Below are positions 57,661 through 64,000 of a DNA stretch of 64,000 nt, in pieces. This DNA is from Streptomyces sp. ISL-100 (lineage in GTDB: Bacteria > Actinomycetota > Actinomycetes > Streptomycetales > Streptomycetaceae): NCBI RefSeq assembly GCF_018614615.1, contig NZ_JAGGOK010000050.1, forward strand, positions 84,048-148,047, in the 5' to 3' direction. The stretch's first letter is position 1; every line of letters begins with the position of its first letter. The translations under genes and the position numbers were made by a program. The notes under the pieces are model-generated. The model searched no databases. It was not told the origin of the DNA and saw only the letters and a program-made list of their open reading frames with translations.

Positions 57661-57930
57661 TTACTTGCCCTTGACGCCCTTGGCCAGCTCCTCGTCCAGG
57701 TCCTCGTACGCCTTCGCCGCGTTCTTCAGGAAGTCGGCCATGCCCGTGAGGCCTTCGATGGTGTCCTTCGCGCCCTTGGAGAATTCCTTGAAGGAGTCCT
57801 CGAAGGCCTGCGAGCCCTTGCGCGTGGTGTAGCCGTTCGCCACGAGATCCGCGACGTAGCTCTCGAGGCTCGTGAGCTTCTCTTCCATCTTGGTCTTAGC
57901 CGTGTCCAGCGTGGTCGCGGCCTGCGGATT
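57661..57930 (-). pseudogene. WXG100-like gene, 5' end removed by IS630 insertion
   Basis: The frame is open from the IS junction (about 57930) to TAA 57661. It encodes NPQAATTLDTAKTKMEEKLT, then LESYVADLVANGYTTRKGSQ, and ends KAYEDLDEELAKGVKGK. Length and helix-turn-helix pattern fit a WXG100/ESAT-6-type protein lacking its first helix. An internal ATG (57888) could still give a 75-aa product, but without the N-terminal half. Similar in kind to the 52448 protein, so probably T7SS related. Confidence 0.65.
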
Positions 57931-58724
57931 CCGGCCTGTCGCACTGGTCGACGCGGACGCTCGCCGATCACCTGAAGCGGCGTGAGGGCATCTCGGTGTC
58001 CTGGCATTACGTCGCCCGCATCTGGCGTGAGGAGAACCTGAAGCCGCACCGCTCGGGCACCTTCAAGATCTCGAAGGACCCGGCGTTCGCGGAGAAGGTC
58101 GCCGATGTCGTCGGGCTGTACCTCGACCCGCCCGGTGGGGCGGTGGTGCTGTCGGTCGACGAGAAGACGCAGGTGCAGGCACTGGACCGCACCCAGCCGG
58201 TGCTGCCCGTGACCTTCGCGGCGAGCGAGAAGCGCACCCACGATTATGTGCGGCACGGCACCACGAACCTGCTCGCCGCGCTGAACGTCGGCACCGGCGA
58301 GGTGCTCGGCGAATGCCGGCCGAACCGGAATGGCGCAACGTTCCTGGCGTTCCTGAAGAAGGCAGTGAAGCCGCATGCCGGGAAGGAGATCCACATTGTG
58401 CTGGACAACCTGTCCACGCACACCACTCCGGACGTGAAGGCGTGGCTGGCGAAGAACCCGCACGTCCATTTCCATTTCACCCCCGTCGGGTCCTCGTGGT
58501 TGAACCAGATCGAGACCCGGTTCGGGATCATCACCCGGCAGTCCATCCGCCGTGGCACGTTCGCCAGCGTCAACGTCCTGGTCAAGCAGATCCGCGACTA
58601 CATCAACTCCTGGAACCAGAACGCGAAACCCTTCACCTGGACCGCGACCGTCGACGAGATCCTCGCCAGGGTCCGCCTCGTCCAGACCAGCGTGAAGCAA
58701 CTCGTTAATAACAACGCGAAGTAA
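57929..58724 (+). pseudogene. IS630-family transposase, N-terminally truncated
   Basis: Reading begins GLSHWSTRTLADHLKRREGI without a start codon; the first ATG/GTG-type start is near 57996 (MSWHYVARIWREENLKPHRS). The catalytic domain is intact: Asp in VVLSVDEKTQVQAL, Asp in IHIVLDNLSTHTTP, and Glu in SSWLNQIETRFGII. The N-terminal paired HTH domains that bind the ends are lost. Stop TAA at 58722-58724. Confidence 0.88.
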
Positions 58725-58748
58725 CACAAACAGAGTCACGAGACACTA
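57929..58748 (+). mobile_element. Truncated IS630-family element
   Basis: Left part missing; the transposase frame starts in mid-gene at 57929 and the right end extends to about 58748 (sequence ending GTCACGAGACACTAG, with the CTAG typical of IS630 TA targets). Insertion has cut the WXG100-like gene. Because the left end is absent, it can no longer transpose by itself. Confidence 0.75.
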
Positions 58749-58758
58749 GGCAGGCTCC

Positions 58759-59415
58759 TCAGCGCGTGCGGCCGCGGGTGCGCTGCCGGTGGCCCTTGAT
58801 GTCAGGCAGGCCGAGATGGCCACGCTCGCGTTCGGCCTCGCCGAGCCATAGTTGGGGGACGTACTGCTGGATCGCCGTGACCAGGGGCTCCCGGTAACCG
58901 CCGTTGGCGACAAGGCGGTAGCGCAGTCGCGGCAGGTCGGGGCGCAGGGGCTCCTCGTCGCGGACCATGGCCCACAGGACCGGGTGGTCGCGGTCGATGG
59001 GGCCGTTGGGGAACAGCTCGACGGAGTAGTGCTTCGCGGGGCGGGTGCCCGTCTCGCTCCAGTGAAGGCCTACGCCGGCGAGGGTGTCCCAGGGGATGAC
59101 CTTCTGGCCTCCAGGGTTGCTGATCCACAAGCCCGTGTGGTCGACGCAGAGGAAGGTGTGCCGGGACTTCCAGGCGGTCGTCAGGAAGGCGACGCCGACG
59201 AAGCCGATCAGCAGCCCGGTGATGACCCCCACGACCCCACCGGGGTTGGGTTCCTTCCCGGTCAGCCCGGCCGTGACCGCAATGCCACCAAGCACGGCGA
59301 AAGCGCCGACCACGGTGCAGCCGACTCCGGCAGGAACCTGAGTCCGGGCAGCGCTCCGGCCCATGCGTATGAGTGTGGCGGTGGGGGCAGGACCGTGCGC
59401 ATAGGGACTCGTCAT
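58759..59415 (-). CDS. Two-helix membrane protein
   Basis: 218 aa from ATG 59415 (MTSPYAHGPAPTATLIRMGR). Two membrane helices (GCTVVGAFAVLGGIAVTAGL; VVGVITGLLIGFVGVAFLTT) and a PH-like cytoplasmic domain (FLCVDHTGLWISNPGGQKVI; PWDTLAGVGLHWSE). Streptomyces small integral-membrane family of unknown role. Its last 60 bases recur at 59864-59930, showing that a second copy once stood there. Confidence 0.78.
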   Translation of the reverse strand: MTSPYAHGPAPTATLIRMGRSAARTQVPAGVGCTVVGAFAVLGGIAVTAGLTGKEPNPGGVVGVITGLLIGFVGVAFLTTAWKSRHTFLCVDHTGLWISNPGGQKVIPWDTLAGVGLHWSETGTRPAKHYSVELFPNGPIDRDHPVLWAMVRDEEPLRPDLPRLRYRLVANGGYREPLVTAIQQYVPQLWLGEAERERGHLGLPDIKGHRQRTRGRTR

Positions 59416-59482
59416 GACCGGGGAGTCTAGAGAGACTCCCCGGCCGAACCGCGGGGGCCGGGTGTCGTTAGGCTCCACCCCC

Positions 59483-59839
59483 ATGACTGCACGGGGTGGG
59501 GAAACGACGGACACGGACGACCTGCGGGCGCGCTTTCAGCAACAGGCGCGGCCAGGCTTCGCAGACGACCGGGCGCGGAAGGCGCGGGGGGCGCGCATCG
59601 TGTTGGCCGCGTTTTCGACGCTGTCGTCAGTTGTCCCGCTGATAGTCATCGCGGTGGGTCTCAACGCCGGTGTGGGCATGGGTATGTGGGTCGCTGTCTG
59701 CGCCCTGGGCACCGTCGCCGGCGTCGGAGCGGTGGCCCTGGCCATGCGCGGGCGTACCCGATGGGGCCTCGCCGTGTTCTTTGTCGCGTTCACGCTCGCG
59801 CAGCTCGGCGACCTCCTCAGTAACCGCCCCCTCCACTGA
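59483..59839 (+). CDS. Small integral membrane protein
   Basis: 118 aa from ATG 59483. Cytoplasmic N-terminal 38 residues, then three hydrophobic helices (IVLAAFSTLSSVVPLIVIAV; GMWVAVCALGTVAGVGAVAL; GLAVFFVAFTLAQLGDLLS). No family recognised. Divergent from the two-helix protein across 67 bp. Confidence 0.7.
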   Translation: MTARGGETTDTDDLRARFQQQARPGFADDRARKARGARIVLAAFSTLSSVVPLIVIAVGLNAGVGMGMWVAVCALGTVAGVGAVALAMRGRTRWGLAVFFVAFTLAQLGDLLSNRPLH

Positions 59840-59863
59840 GGCACGGCTCCGTCAGGCCACAGC

Positions 59864-59930
59864 TCAGCGCGTACGGCCACCGCTGCGCTCCCGGTGGCCC
59901 CTGGTGTCGGGCAGGCCGCGACAGTGGCCC
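59864..59930 (-). repeat. Remnant of a duplicated 3' gene end
   Basis: TCAGCGCGTACGGCC and about 50 further bases closely match the 3' end of the 58759 gene (TCAGCGCGTGCGGCC...), reading on the minus strand as GLPDTRGHRERSGGRTR versus GLPDIKGHRQRTRGRTR. The rest of the paralogue is missing; an old tandem duplication with deletion. Confidence 0.7.
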
Positions 59931-59952
59931 GGCGCCGGTTACCCATGCAGGA

Positions 59953-60498
59953 CTAGTAGGGGTTGAGCCGCCCCAGGTCCAGGTCGAAGTCGAACGGTTC
60001 GGGGATGTGGATGGTCTCGCCGAACTTCCGGTCGGTGCGGGTGTGGTACTTGTCGTGGTTGGCGTCGGAGAACAGCGTCACCGTGGATTCGCGGGCATCG
60101 ATGATGAGGTAGAGCGGGATGCCCATGACGGGATAGTCGCGCAGCTTGGCCGCCCAGTCGTTTTCCGGGTTGGAGGGTGACACGATCTCGACGGCGATGA
60201 GCGCCACCTCGGCGGGAATGTCGTGCTCGGGGAGATCGGCGGTGTCATCGGGCACGTACGTGAGATCGGGGTTGCGGACCTTGCCGATACGGGGGCTGGC
60301 GAGGTCGCTGTTCTCTGTGGGCATATAGCCCTCGGGACGGTGGGCGTCGAACTGCCGGCGCACGTGAAAAAGGTTGCGCTGGTGCTGGATGGATGGCGAC
60401 GCCTGCGCGATGAGGGTGTCACCGGAGATTTCGACCTTGAAGCCCTCTGGGAACGCGCGACGCGCTTCCTGAAGGAGAGCGAAGTGTTCAGGGTTCAT
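59953..60498 (-). CDS. Uma2 family (PD-(D/E)XK-like) protein
   Basis: 181 aa from ATG 60498 (GGAGG five bases upstream). Uma2 fold: FKVEISGDTLIAQASPSIQH, VRNPDLTYVPDDTADL, the nuclease-like motif VALIAVEIVSPSNPENDWAA with KLRDYPVMGIPLYLIIDARE. Acidic Asp/Glu and Lys of the PD-(D/E)XK core are kept. Very abundant in Streptomyces and other multicellular bacteria; biological role unsettled. Confidence 0.93.
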   Translation of the reverse strand: MNPEHFALLQEARRAFPEGFKVEISGDTLIAQASPSIQHQRNLFHVRRQFDAHRPEGYMPTENSDLASPRIGKVRNPDLTYVPDDTADLPEHDIPAEVALIAVEIVSPSNPENDWAAKLRDYPVMGIPLYLIIDARESTVTLFSDANHDKYHTRTDRKFGETIHIPEPFDFDLDLGRLNPY

Positions 60499-60856
60499 GG
60501 TGTCCTCCACGGGGTGCCCGGCCAGAGTACCCAGGCGAGGCAGTTGAAAGGAGGCATCTCATGTCCGCCTGACGGGCGACGCGGCTGACCGTGCGGCCGA
60601 CGCCTGGCTCTGTACGTGGGATCTGGGATCAGGCACAAATTCCGTGAGGCGATCAACGGTCCTGTTCTGTTGGCTACTGGCTGTGCCGACGGGCGGACGG
60701 CGGTGAGTAGGACGCGCTTGCGGAGGAGCGGGAGTTTGGCGCCGCCGCACATCTGACGCTTGATCATCTTGGTGTGGTTGATACTGAATTGCGTGTGGGA
60801 GCGCGCCTCACCGAGGGTCGGAGGGCGGGCGGCGGCCGGGCGGTTAGGGTGGCGGA
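60499..60856. other. Intergenic region with IS relic
   Basis: 358 bp. Contains the ISL3-like transposase tail listed separately at 60690-60785; no other gene seen. The HEAT-repeat gene promoter must lie in its right part. Confidence 0.5.
60690..60785 (-). pseudogene. ISL3-like transposase C-terminal relic
   Basis: On the minus strand the frame reads NHTKMIKRQMCGGAKLPLLR then KRVLLTA, the typical C-terminal end of ISL3-type transposases (TKxIKRQMxGRAxxxLLRxR). Nothing upstream remains. Confidence 0.6.
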
Positions 60857-62332
60857 ATGTTCGGCAGGTGGAAAGCGCGCAGGCAGGAAGTGCTTCGACA
60901 GCAGCTGGCGACGGAGCTCAGATCGCCCGAGGGCACGGTGCGCGAGGAGGCGGCTGGGCGCATCGCGCGGCTACCCGACACGGCCTGGGCGCTGCGTGAG
61001 CTGATGTGGTCCCTCGACAACGAGCCTTCGGTGGATGTGTTCGAGTCGGTGGCGGGGAGCTTTACCGTGGCGCTCCGCGAGGACCCGGCCCTATACACGG
61101 AAGCCGAGCGGATCTTCGCCGAGTATCTGTCCGACCCGGCGGGTCTGGTGCGTTCCTGGGCCTCTTTCATCGAGCGCCTCGGAGCGGTGTCCGCGTACAC
61201 CGTCGACGACGAGTTGTGCTGGGACATCCGCGCTCGACAGGGCACCATGCGGGAGCTCGGCTGGACCGAGGAAGGGGCGCCGGGCAGCGCTCCCACGTAC
61301 GCGCACTATCTGAAACTCCAGAGAGCGATTATGGATGTGCACGCCGCCCTCCGGCGCAGCGCTCCGCTCTCGCCGGGAACCGCGGAGCGGGTTCGGGCGG
61401 AGGCGCGTGTCGTGCTCGATCAGGCCCTGGCTCATCCGCCGGGCAGTGGGGAACGCGCCGAGCTTCTCATCATCGATCTCGCAGGCTCTCCCGATTCGCG
61501 TGCATGGCGGGACCGCGCGTGCGCCGGTGCCCGCCTCGACGAAATACTTGCGCTGTGCGGGAGCGGGGATCTCACGCGGGTCTCCGTGGGAGTCGAAGCA
61601 CTGGACTACCTCATGATGTCCCAGATATATGGGCGCACGGGACCGATTCTTGCTGCGCTTGGCTCTCTTGCCGTTCCTGGCCAGGAAGTTTTCGTCCTGG
61701 CCAAGGTGCTCGACTGCTACCGGACGCTGGCCATCGATCATCAGCTCGACGAGATGCCGGTGGCACTGTTCCTGTCGTGCGCGCGGCACGCGCATCCGGA
61801 TGTGAGGTCGTCGGCCGCCGCGGGACTGTGCACCATCCCGAGGAACAGCTTGGAGGAAGCGGTGGCCGTGGACGTGCTCGTCGAGCTCCTCGACCACGAC
61901 CCCGACCACGATGTTCGGTCGAGAGCCGGTATATCCCTCGCCATTTTCACGTGTGGCGACGAGGCCAACACCCGAAGGGCCTCGGCCGCGCTCGCCCGCT
62001 ATGCCGACTCACCCGATGCCGCGCTCCGTTCCAGCTCGGTCTCCGGGGCACTGCAGCGCAATGAACCGCAGGCCGTCCGCCGGCTCCTCGACGAACTGCA
62101 GTCACCCGATCCCGACTGGCATTTCGTCTTGCTGGCTGAATCTTGCGCGACGGACCTGGCGCTGGAGGACGACACCCCGTCCGCCCTGCTCAGCGAATTC
62201 GAACAGGTGATTGTGCGGCTCCAGCAGTCCGGTTGGGCCGAACGGGGCGATCCGGATGGCTACCCGGATCCGGAGGACCGTGCTGGCATGCTGGCCTTGG
62301 TCCTCGAGAATCTGCGCGAGTTCGCGTCCTGA
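60857..62332 (+). CDS. HEAT-repeat protein
   Basis: 491 aa, ATG 60857. Starts MFGRWKARRQEVLRQQLATE. Throughout it shows degenerate HEAT repeats of about 35-40 residues, for example SPEGTVREEAAGRIARLPDT, HAHPDVRSSAAAGLCTIPRN, DPDHDVRSRAGISLAIFTCG and DSPDAALRSSSVSGALQRNE. No signal peptide or enzyme domain. Probably a protein-interaction scaffold; found singly in many Streptomyces. Function unknown. Confidence 0.8.
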   Translation: MFGRWKARRQEVLRQQLATELRSPEGTVREEAAGRIARLPDTAWALRELMWSLDNEPSVDVFESVAGSFTVALREDPALYTEAERIFAEYLSDPAGLVRSWASFIERLGAVSAYTVDDELCWDIRARQGTMRELGWTEEGAPGSAPTYAHYLKLQRAIMDVHAALRRSAPLSPGTAERVRAEARVVLDQALAHPPGSGERAELLIIDLAGSPDSRAWRDRACAGARLDEILALCGSGDLTRVSVGVEALDYLMMSQIYGRTGPILAALGSLAVPGQEVFVLAKVLDCYRTLAIDHQLDEMPVALFLSCARHAHPDVRSSAAAGLCTIPRNSLEEAVAVDVLVELLDHDPDHDVRSRAGISLAIFTCGDEANTRRASAALARYADSPDAALRSSSVSGALQRNEPQAVRRLLDELQSPDPDWHFVLLAESCATDLALEDDTPSALLSEFEQVIVRLQQSGWAERGDPDGYPDPEDRAGMLALVLENLREFAS

Positions 62333-62376
62333 AGCGCGGCTCAGCCTGAGGCGCATCGGACGCTGCGGCAGCAGGC

Positions 62377-62495
62377 AGGTTCGACGAAGCCATCGACGCT
62401 CTCACTGCCGCTGTCGTTATCTACCGCGATATCGGTGAACGCCAGGGAGAATTGGCAGCGCTGGGCAACCTCGGGACCACCCTTGGCTCAGTGAG
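62377..62495 (+). pseudogene. TPR-protein fragment
   Basis: RFDEAIDALTAAVVIYRDIG then ERQGELAALGNLGTTLGSVS is one and a half TPR units of the kind found in AfsR/NB-ARC-type proteins. No start, no continuation. A relic left by deletion. Confidence 0.6.
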
Positions 62496-62840
62496 CAGCG
62501 GTGCATCGGCGAGATCGGCCGACTCCGGGGGCAGAGCCTGGACGCGAGGGGAATGCCTTCGAGCCCGGCGAGGAGCTGCTCCTACAGTTCCGGGGCTGCG
62601 TTCGGGCAGGTGAAAGTGGACGCGCAGGATCGTCCTGGGTGCGGTGCTCATCCGGGACTTCCAGGAACTGAGCCAACTCCGCCCGCGCACGACCGCGTTC
62701 ATTCACCATCTGCCGGATCCTGCTGTCGCGCGACTCGGGACGTACGTCGAACTCCCCACCAGGAGTCCAGCATCTCGATACGGAATCCCCCGCACTCAAC
62801 AGGGAGCGACTCCGCATAGCGAGCCACGACTTCCCGTCCC
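62488..62840 (-). pseudogene. Frameshifted small gene downstream of GntR
   Basis: One frame reads YAESLPVECGGFRIEMLDSW; the next frame continues EFDVRPESRDSRIRQMVNER then GRARAELAQFLEVPDEHRTQ. The junction near 62750-62758 lies in a run of Cs (CCCCACC), so a 1-nt indel explains it. The joined reading looks like one protein following the GntR regulator. No family assigned. Confidence 0.4.
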
Positions 62841-62855
62841 CTCCTCGGGTTACTG

Positions 62856-63134
62856 CTACTTCGCGGCGCCTTCCGGTGCCTCCGCTCGCGGGGCAACGTA
62901 CGTCCCACGCTGCGGAACCGTGTAGACGAGGCCCTCGTCTACGAGTACCGCAATCGCCCTCCGGACAGTCGTCCGCGCCAGCCCATACTGCTGCACGAGT
63001 TGAGACTCACTGGAGATGGGCCTGTTGGGCAGCCAGTCCCCGCGCTCGATCCGGGCCCGCAAGATGCCCGCGAGCTGACGGTAGGGCGTCACCGGTCCCT
63101 CGTGATCAATTTCAGCGTTCGGCTGGAAGTTCAT
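62856..63134 (-). CDS. GntR-family winged-helix regulator
   Basis: 92 aa from ATG 63134 (MNFQPNAEIDHEGPVTPYRQ). Only the GntR DNA-binding domain is present: LAGILRARIERGDWLPNRPI, SSESQLVQQYGLARTTVRRA, IAVLVDEGLVYTVPQRGTYV. This short form without an effector domain is frequent in Streptomyces accessory regions, where it faces small genes as here (63294 onwards). Confidence 0.92.
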   Translation of the reverse strand: MNFQPNAEIDHEGPVTPYRQLAGILRARIERGDWLPNRPISSESQLVQQYGLARTTVRRAIAVLVDEGLVYTVPQRGTYVAPRAEAPEGAAK

Positions 63135-63150
63135 GGTCAGGAAGCTACTC

Positions 63151-63190
63151 GTACAGATAAGGCCTCTGTCATTGAGATACGTCTCTGTAC
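63151..63190. promoter_or_regulatory. Inverted repeat in the GntR divergent promoter
   Basis: GTACAGA (63151-63157) and TCTGTAC (63184-63190) form a perfect 7-bp inverted repeat 26 bp apart, 17 bases upstream of the GntR start. A candidate operator for the regulator. Confidence 0.4.
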
Positions 63191-63293
63191 GTAGCGATAC
63201 AAGCCGAGCTAAGTTGGGCCTCCACGCAAAGGACCCCCGCGACCGCTGGAATCGGCCCGGGGGCATGGCCAACGCTGTTGAAGGAGCGTCGAC

Positions 63294-63584
63294 ATGCGAG
63301 ACCTTACCGTTCGATTCCTGGCATGGGTGCTGGGCGCCTGCACCCCACATCCCCACGGCCGCCATCGCCTCGGAGCCACCCCGGCCACCTTGCGGATCAC
63401 CCCTGCCCCGCCCCGCTTCACGGACCTGCTCGACGGCAGTGCGTCGCTTCTCGTACGCCCCTACGTCCTCGACCCGGCCGAGTGGCGCCGGCAACGAGAG
63501 CGGCGCCGCACCCTCCACCTGGCAACCTTCGGAATCGACGTCGGCCCGGACTGGATCCACGGCGTGCGGGTGAGCGCGCGATGA
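63294..63584 (+). CDS. Small hypothetical protein
   Basis: 96 aa. Starts MRDLTVRFLAWVLGACTPHP; Arg/Pro/His-rich, ends FGIDVGPDWIHGVRVSAR. No domain. Preceded by AAGGAGCG. Its TGA overlaps the ATG of the next gene, so the two form an operon facing the GntR gene. Similar proteins often accompany short GntR regulators in Streptomyces. Confidence 0.78.
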   Translation: MRDLTVRFLAWVLGACTPHPHGRHRLGATPATLRITPAPPRFTDLLDGSASLLVRPYVLDPAEWRRQRERRRTLHLATFGIDVGPDWIHGVRVSAR

Positions 63585-63937
63585 CCCGACTCCCGGTACG
63601 GATGTGCGCCCGCTGCCAGCAGAACACCGACGCCCCCGTCCTCGTGCATGAGGTCCACGCCGCGACGGGGCCGGGCTTCAATGTGTACGCGTGCCCGGAG
63701 TGCGCCGAGCACTATCCGCCGCTTACCGACGCCCTGGAACTCCTCGGCTCAACTCCGCGGCGATCCCGGCTGACACTGCGTACCTACAAGGTCAACACCC
63801 AAGGCGCCGTGACCGAAGACAGCGGCAAGGTGGTGGCCCGCTCGTGGCGTCGGGAGACGCCAGCTGGATGGATGTCGCCATGGACTCCGTCGGCCTGCTC
63901 ACCATGGGCGCGGGACGCGTCGGTGTCGCCATGCTGA
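63581..63937 (+). CDS. Zinc-ribbon-like protein, 3' end probably replaced
   Basis: 118 aa as read. MTRLPVRMCARCQQNTDAPV carries a CxxC, and YACPECAEHYPPLTDALELL a second, so a zinc ribbon is likely. After RLTLRTYKVNTQGAVTEDSG the reading turns into Trp/Ser/Arg-rich shadow (WRRETPAGWMSPWTPSACSP) from about 63840. From that point the overlapping frame encodes an effector-like fragment instead. The natural C terminus has probably been lost by recombination. Confidence 0.65.
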   Translation: MTRLPVRMCARCQQNTDAPVLVHEVHAATGPGFNVYACPECAEHYPPLTDALELLGSTPRRSRLTLRTYKVNTQGAVTEDSGKVVARSWRRETPAGWMSPWTPSACSPWARDASVSPC

Positions 63938-64000
63938 AGGGTGCGAACGCGTCGACCAAGGCGGCAGCGACCGTGTCCCCAGGGAGATTTCAAAGTCGTG
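63841..64000 (+). pseudogene. Effector-like fragment running off the right edge
   Basis: Frame open from 63841 to the end. It reads GDASWMDVAMDSVGLLTMGA, then GRVGVAMLKGANASTKAAAT. This matches GDGSWYDVGMDLLALGTFGM and the following GKIALKGLKG...ATRNASSKAA of the 52741 protein. No start codon or upstream coding of the same gene is present, so it is a 5'-truncated copy whose 3' end lies beyond the window. Confidence 0.6.

Noticed and set aside
62543..62925. Plus-strand small frames opposite the frameshifted gene
   Set aside because: No ribosome site and low-complexity composition; the minus-strand reading is the more protein-like.
1..64000. CRISPR arrays, rRNA genes, PKS/NRPS modules
   Set aside because: No regularly spaced repeats, rRNA sequence or megasynthase motifs were seen in the window.

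Overview
The window is high-GC actinobacterial DNA, almost certainly a Streptomyces chromosome. The evidence is codon use, the gene order fruK-fruA / mscL-mtnP-fmdB / galU-moeA-moaC-mog-sepX, and families such as DUF6227, SepX/GlpR, Scr1-type regulators with DUF397, and RepSA-like actinomycete integrative elements. Everything here is read from sequence; no search was run.

Layout. (1) 1-2462 and 15992-17051: fructose PTS operon fruR-fruK-fruA. fruA is split in the IIC domain by (2) 2457-15991, a 13.5 kb actinomycete integrative and conjugative element (AICE). It carries a serine recombinase integrase, a RepSA-type rolling-circle initiator, a TraB-type FtsK translocase, a DUF2637 spread protein, KorSA-like and Pra-like regulators, an XRE regulator, a 42-residue peptide gene next to a PIMT-like methyltransferase, and a 2.4 kb gene-free tract with DnaA boxes and Crp-like sites. 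Joining the two outer halves at the shared 6-bp core restores fruA in frame. (3) 17080-34116: conserved housekeeping block: DUF6227, P1 peptidase, MscL, SAF protein, MTA phosphorylase, FmdB zinc ribbon with a CIRCE-like operator, MFS exporter, cation/H+ antiporter, penicillin acylase, 5-FTHF cyclo-ligase, GalU, MoeA/Glp, MoaC, Mog, GNAT and the divisome protein SepX. (4) 34177-40210: tRNA-Ala(CGC), then mobile DNA: a DDE transposase overlapping a degenerate tyrosine-recombinase gene with a divergent HTH gene, a divergent pair of paralogous coiled-coil/winged-helix genes, and IS256 and ISAzo13 relics. (5) 40211-49793: a Flp/Tad pilus operon on the minus strand (CpaB-SAF, TadZ, TadA, TadB, TadC, Flp, three TadE/G pseudopilin-like proteins) ending in a LysM-BTAD membrane protein. 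(6) 50755-55471: a six-gene operon of lipoprotein, secreted protein, WXG100-size helical protein, large membrane/effector-like protein and two acidic partners, closed by a terminator; it resembles a type VII secretion substrate/toxin locus. (7) 55592-64000: accessory region with an AbaA/WhiJ-like trio (ATPase, Scr1 HTH, DUF397), a WXG100-like gene cut by an IS630 fragment, small membrane proteins, Uma2, a HEAT-repeat protein, a GntR locus, several frameshifted or truncated relics, and at the right edge a fragment homologous to the effector of region 6.

The most noteworthy points are the reversible-looking split of fruA, the peptide-methyltransferase pair and origin-like tract inside the AICE, the effector operon with its homologous fragment about 10 kb downstream, and the CIRCE-like site at fmdB.
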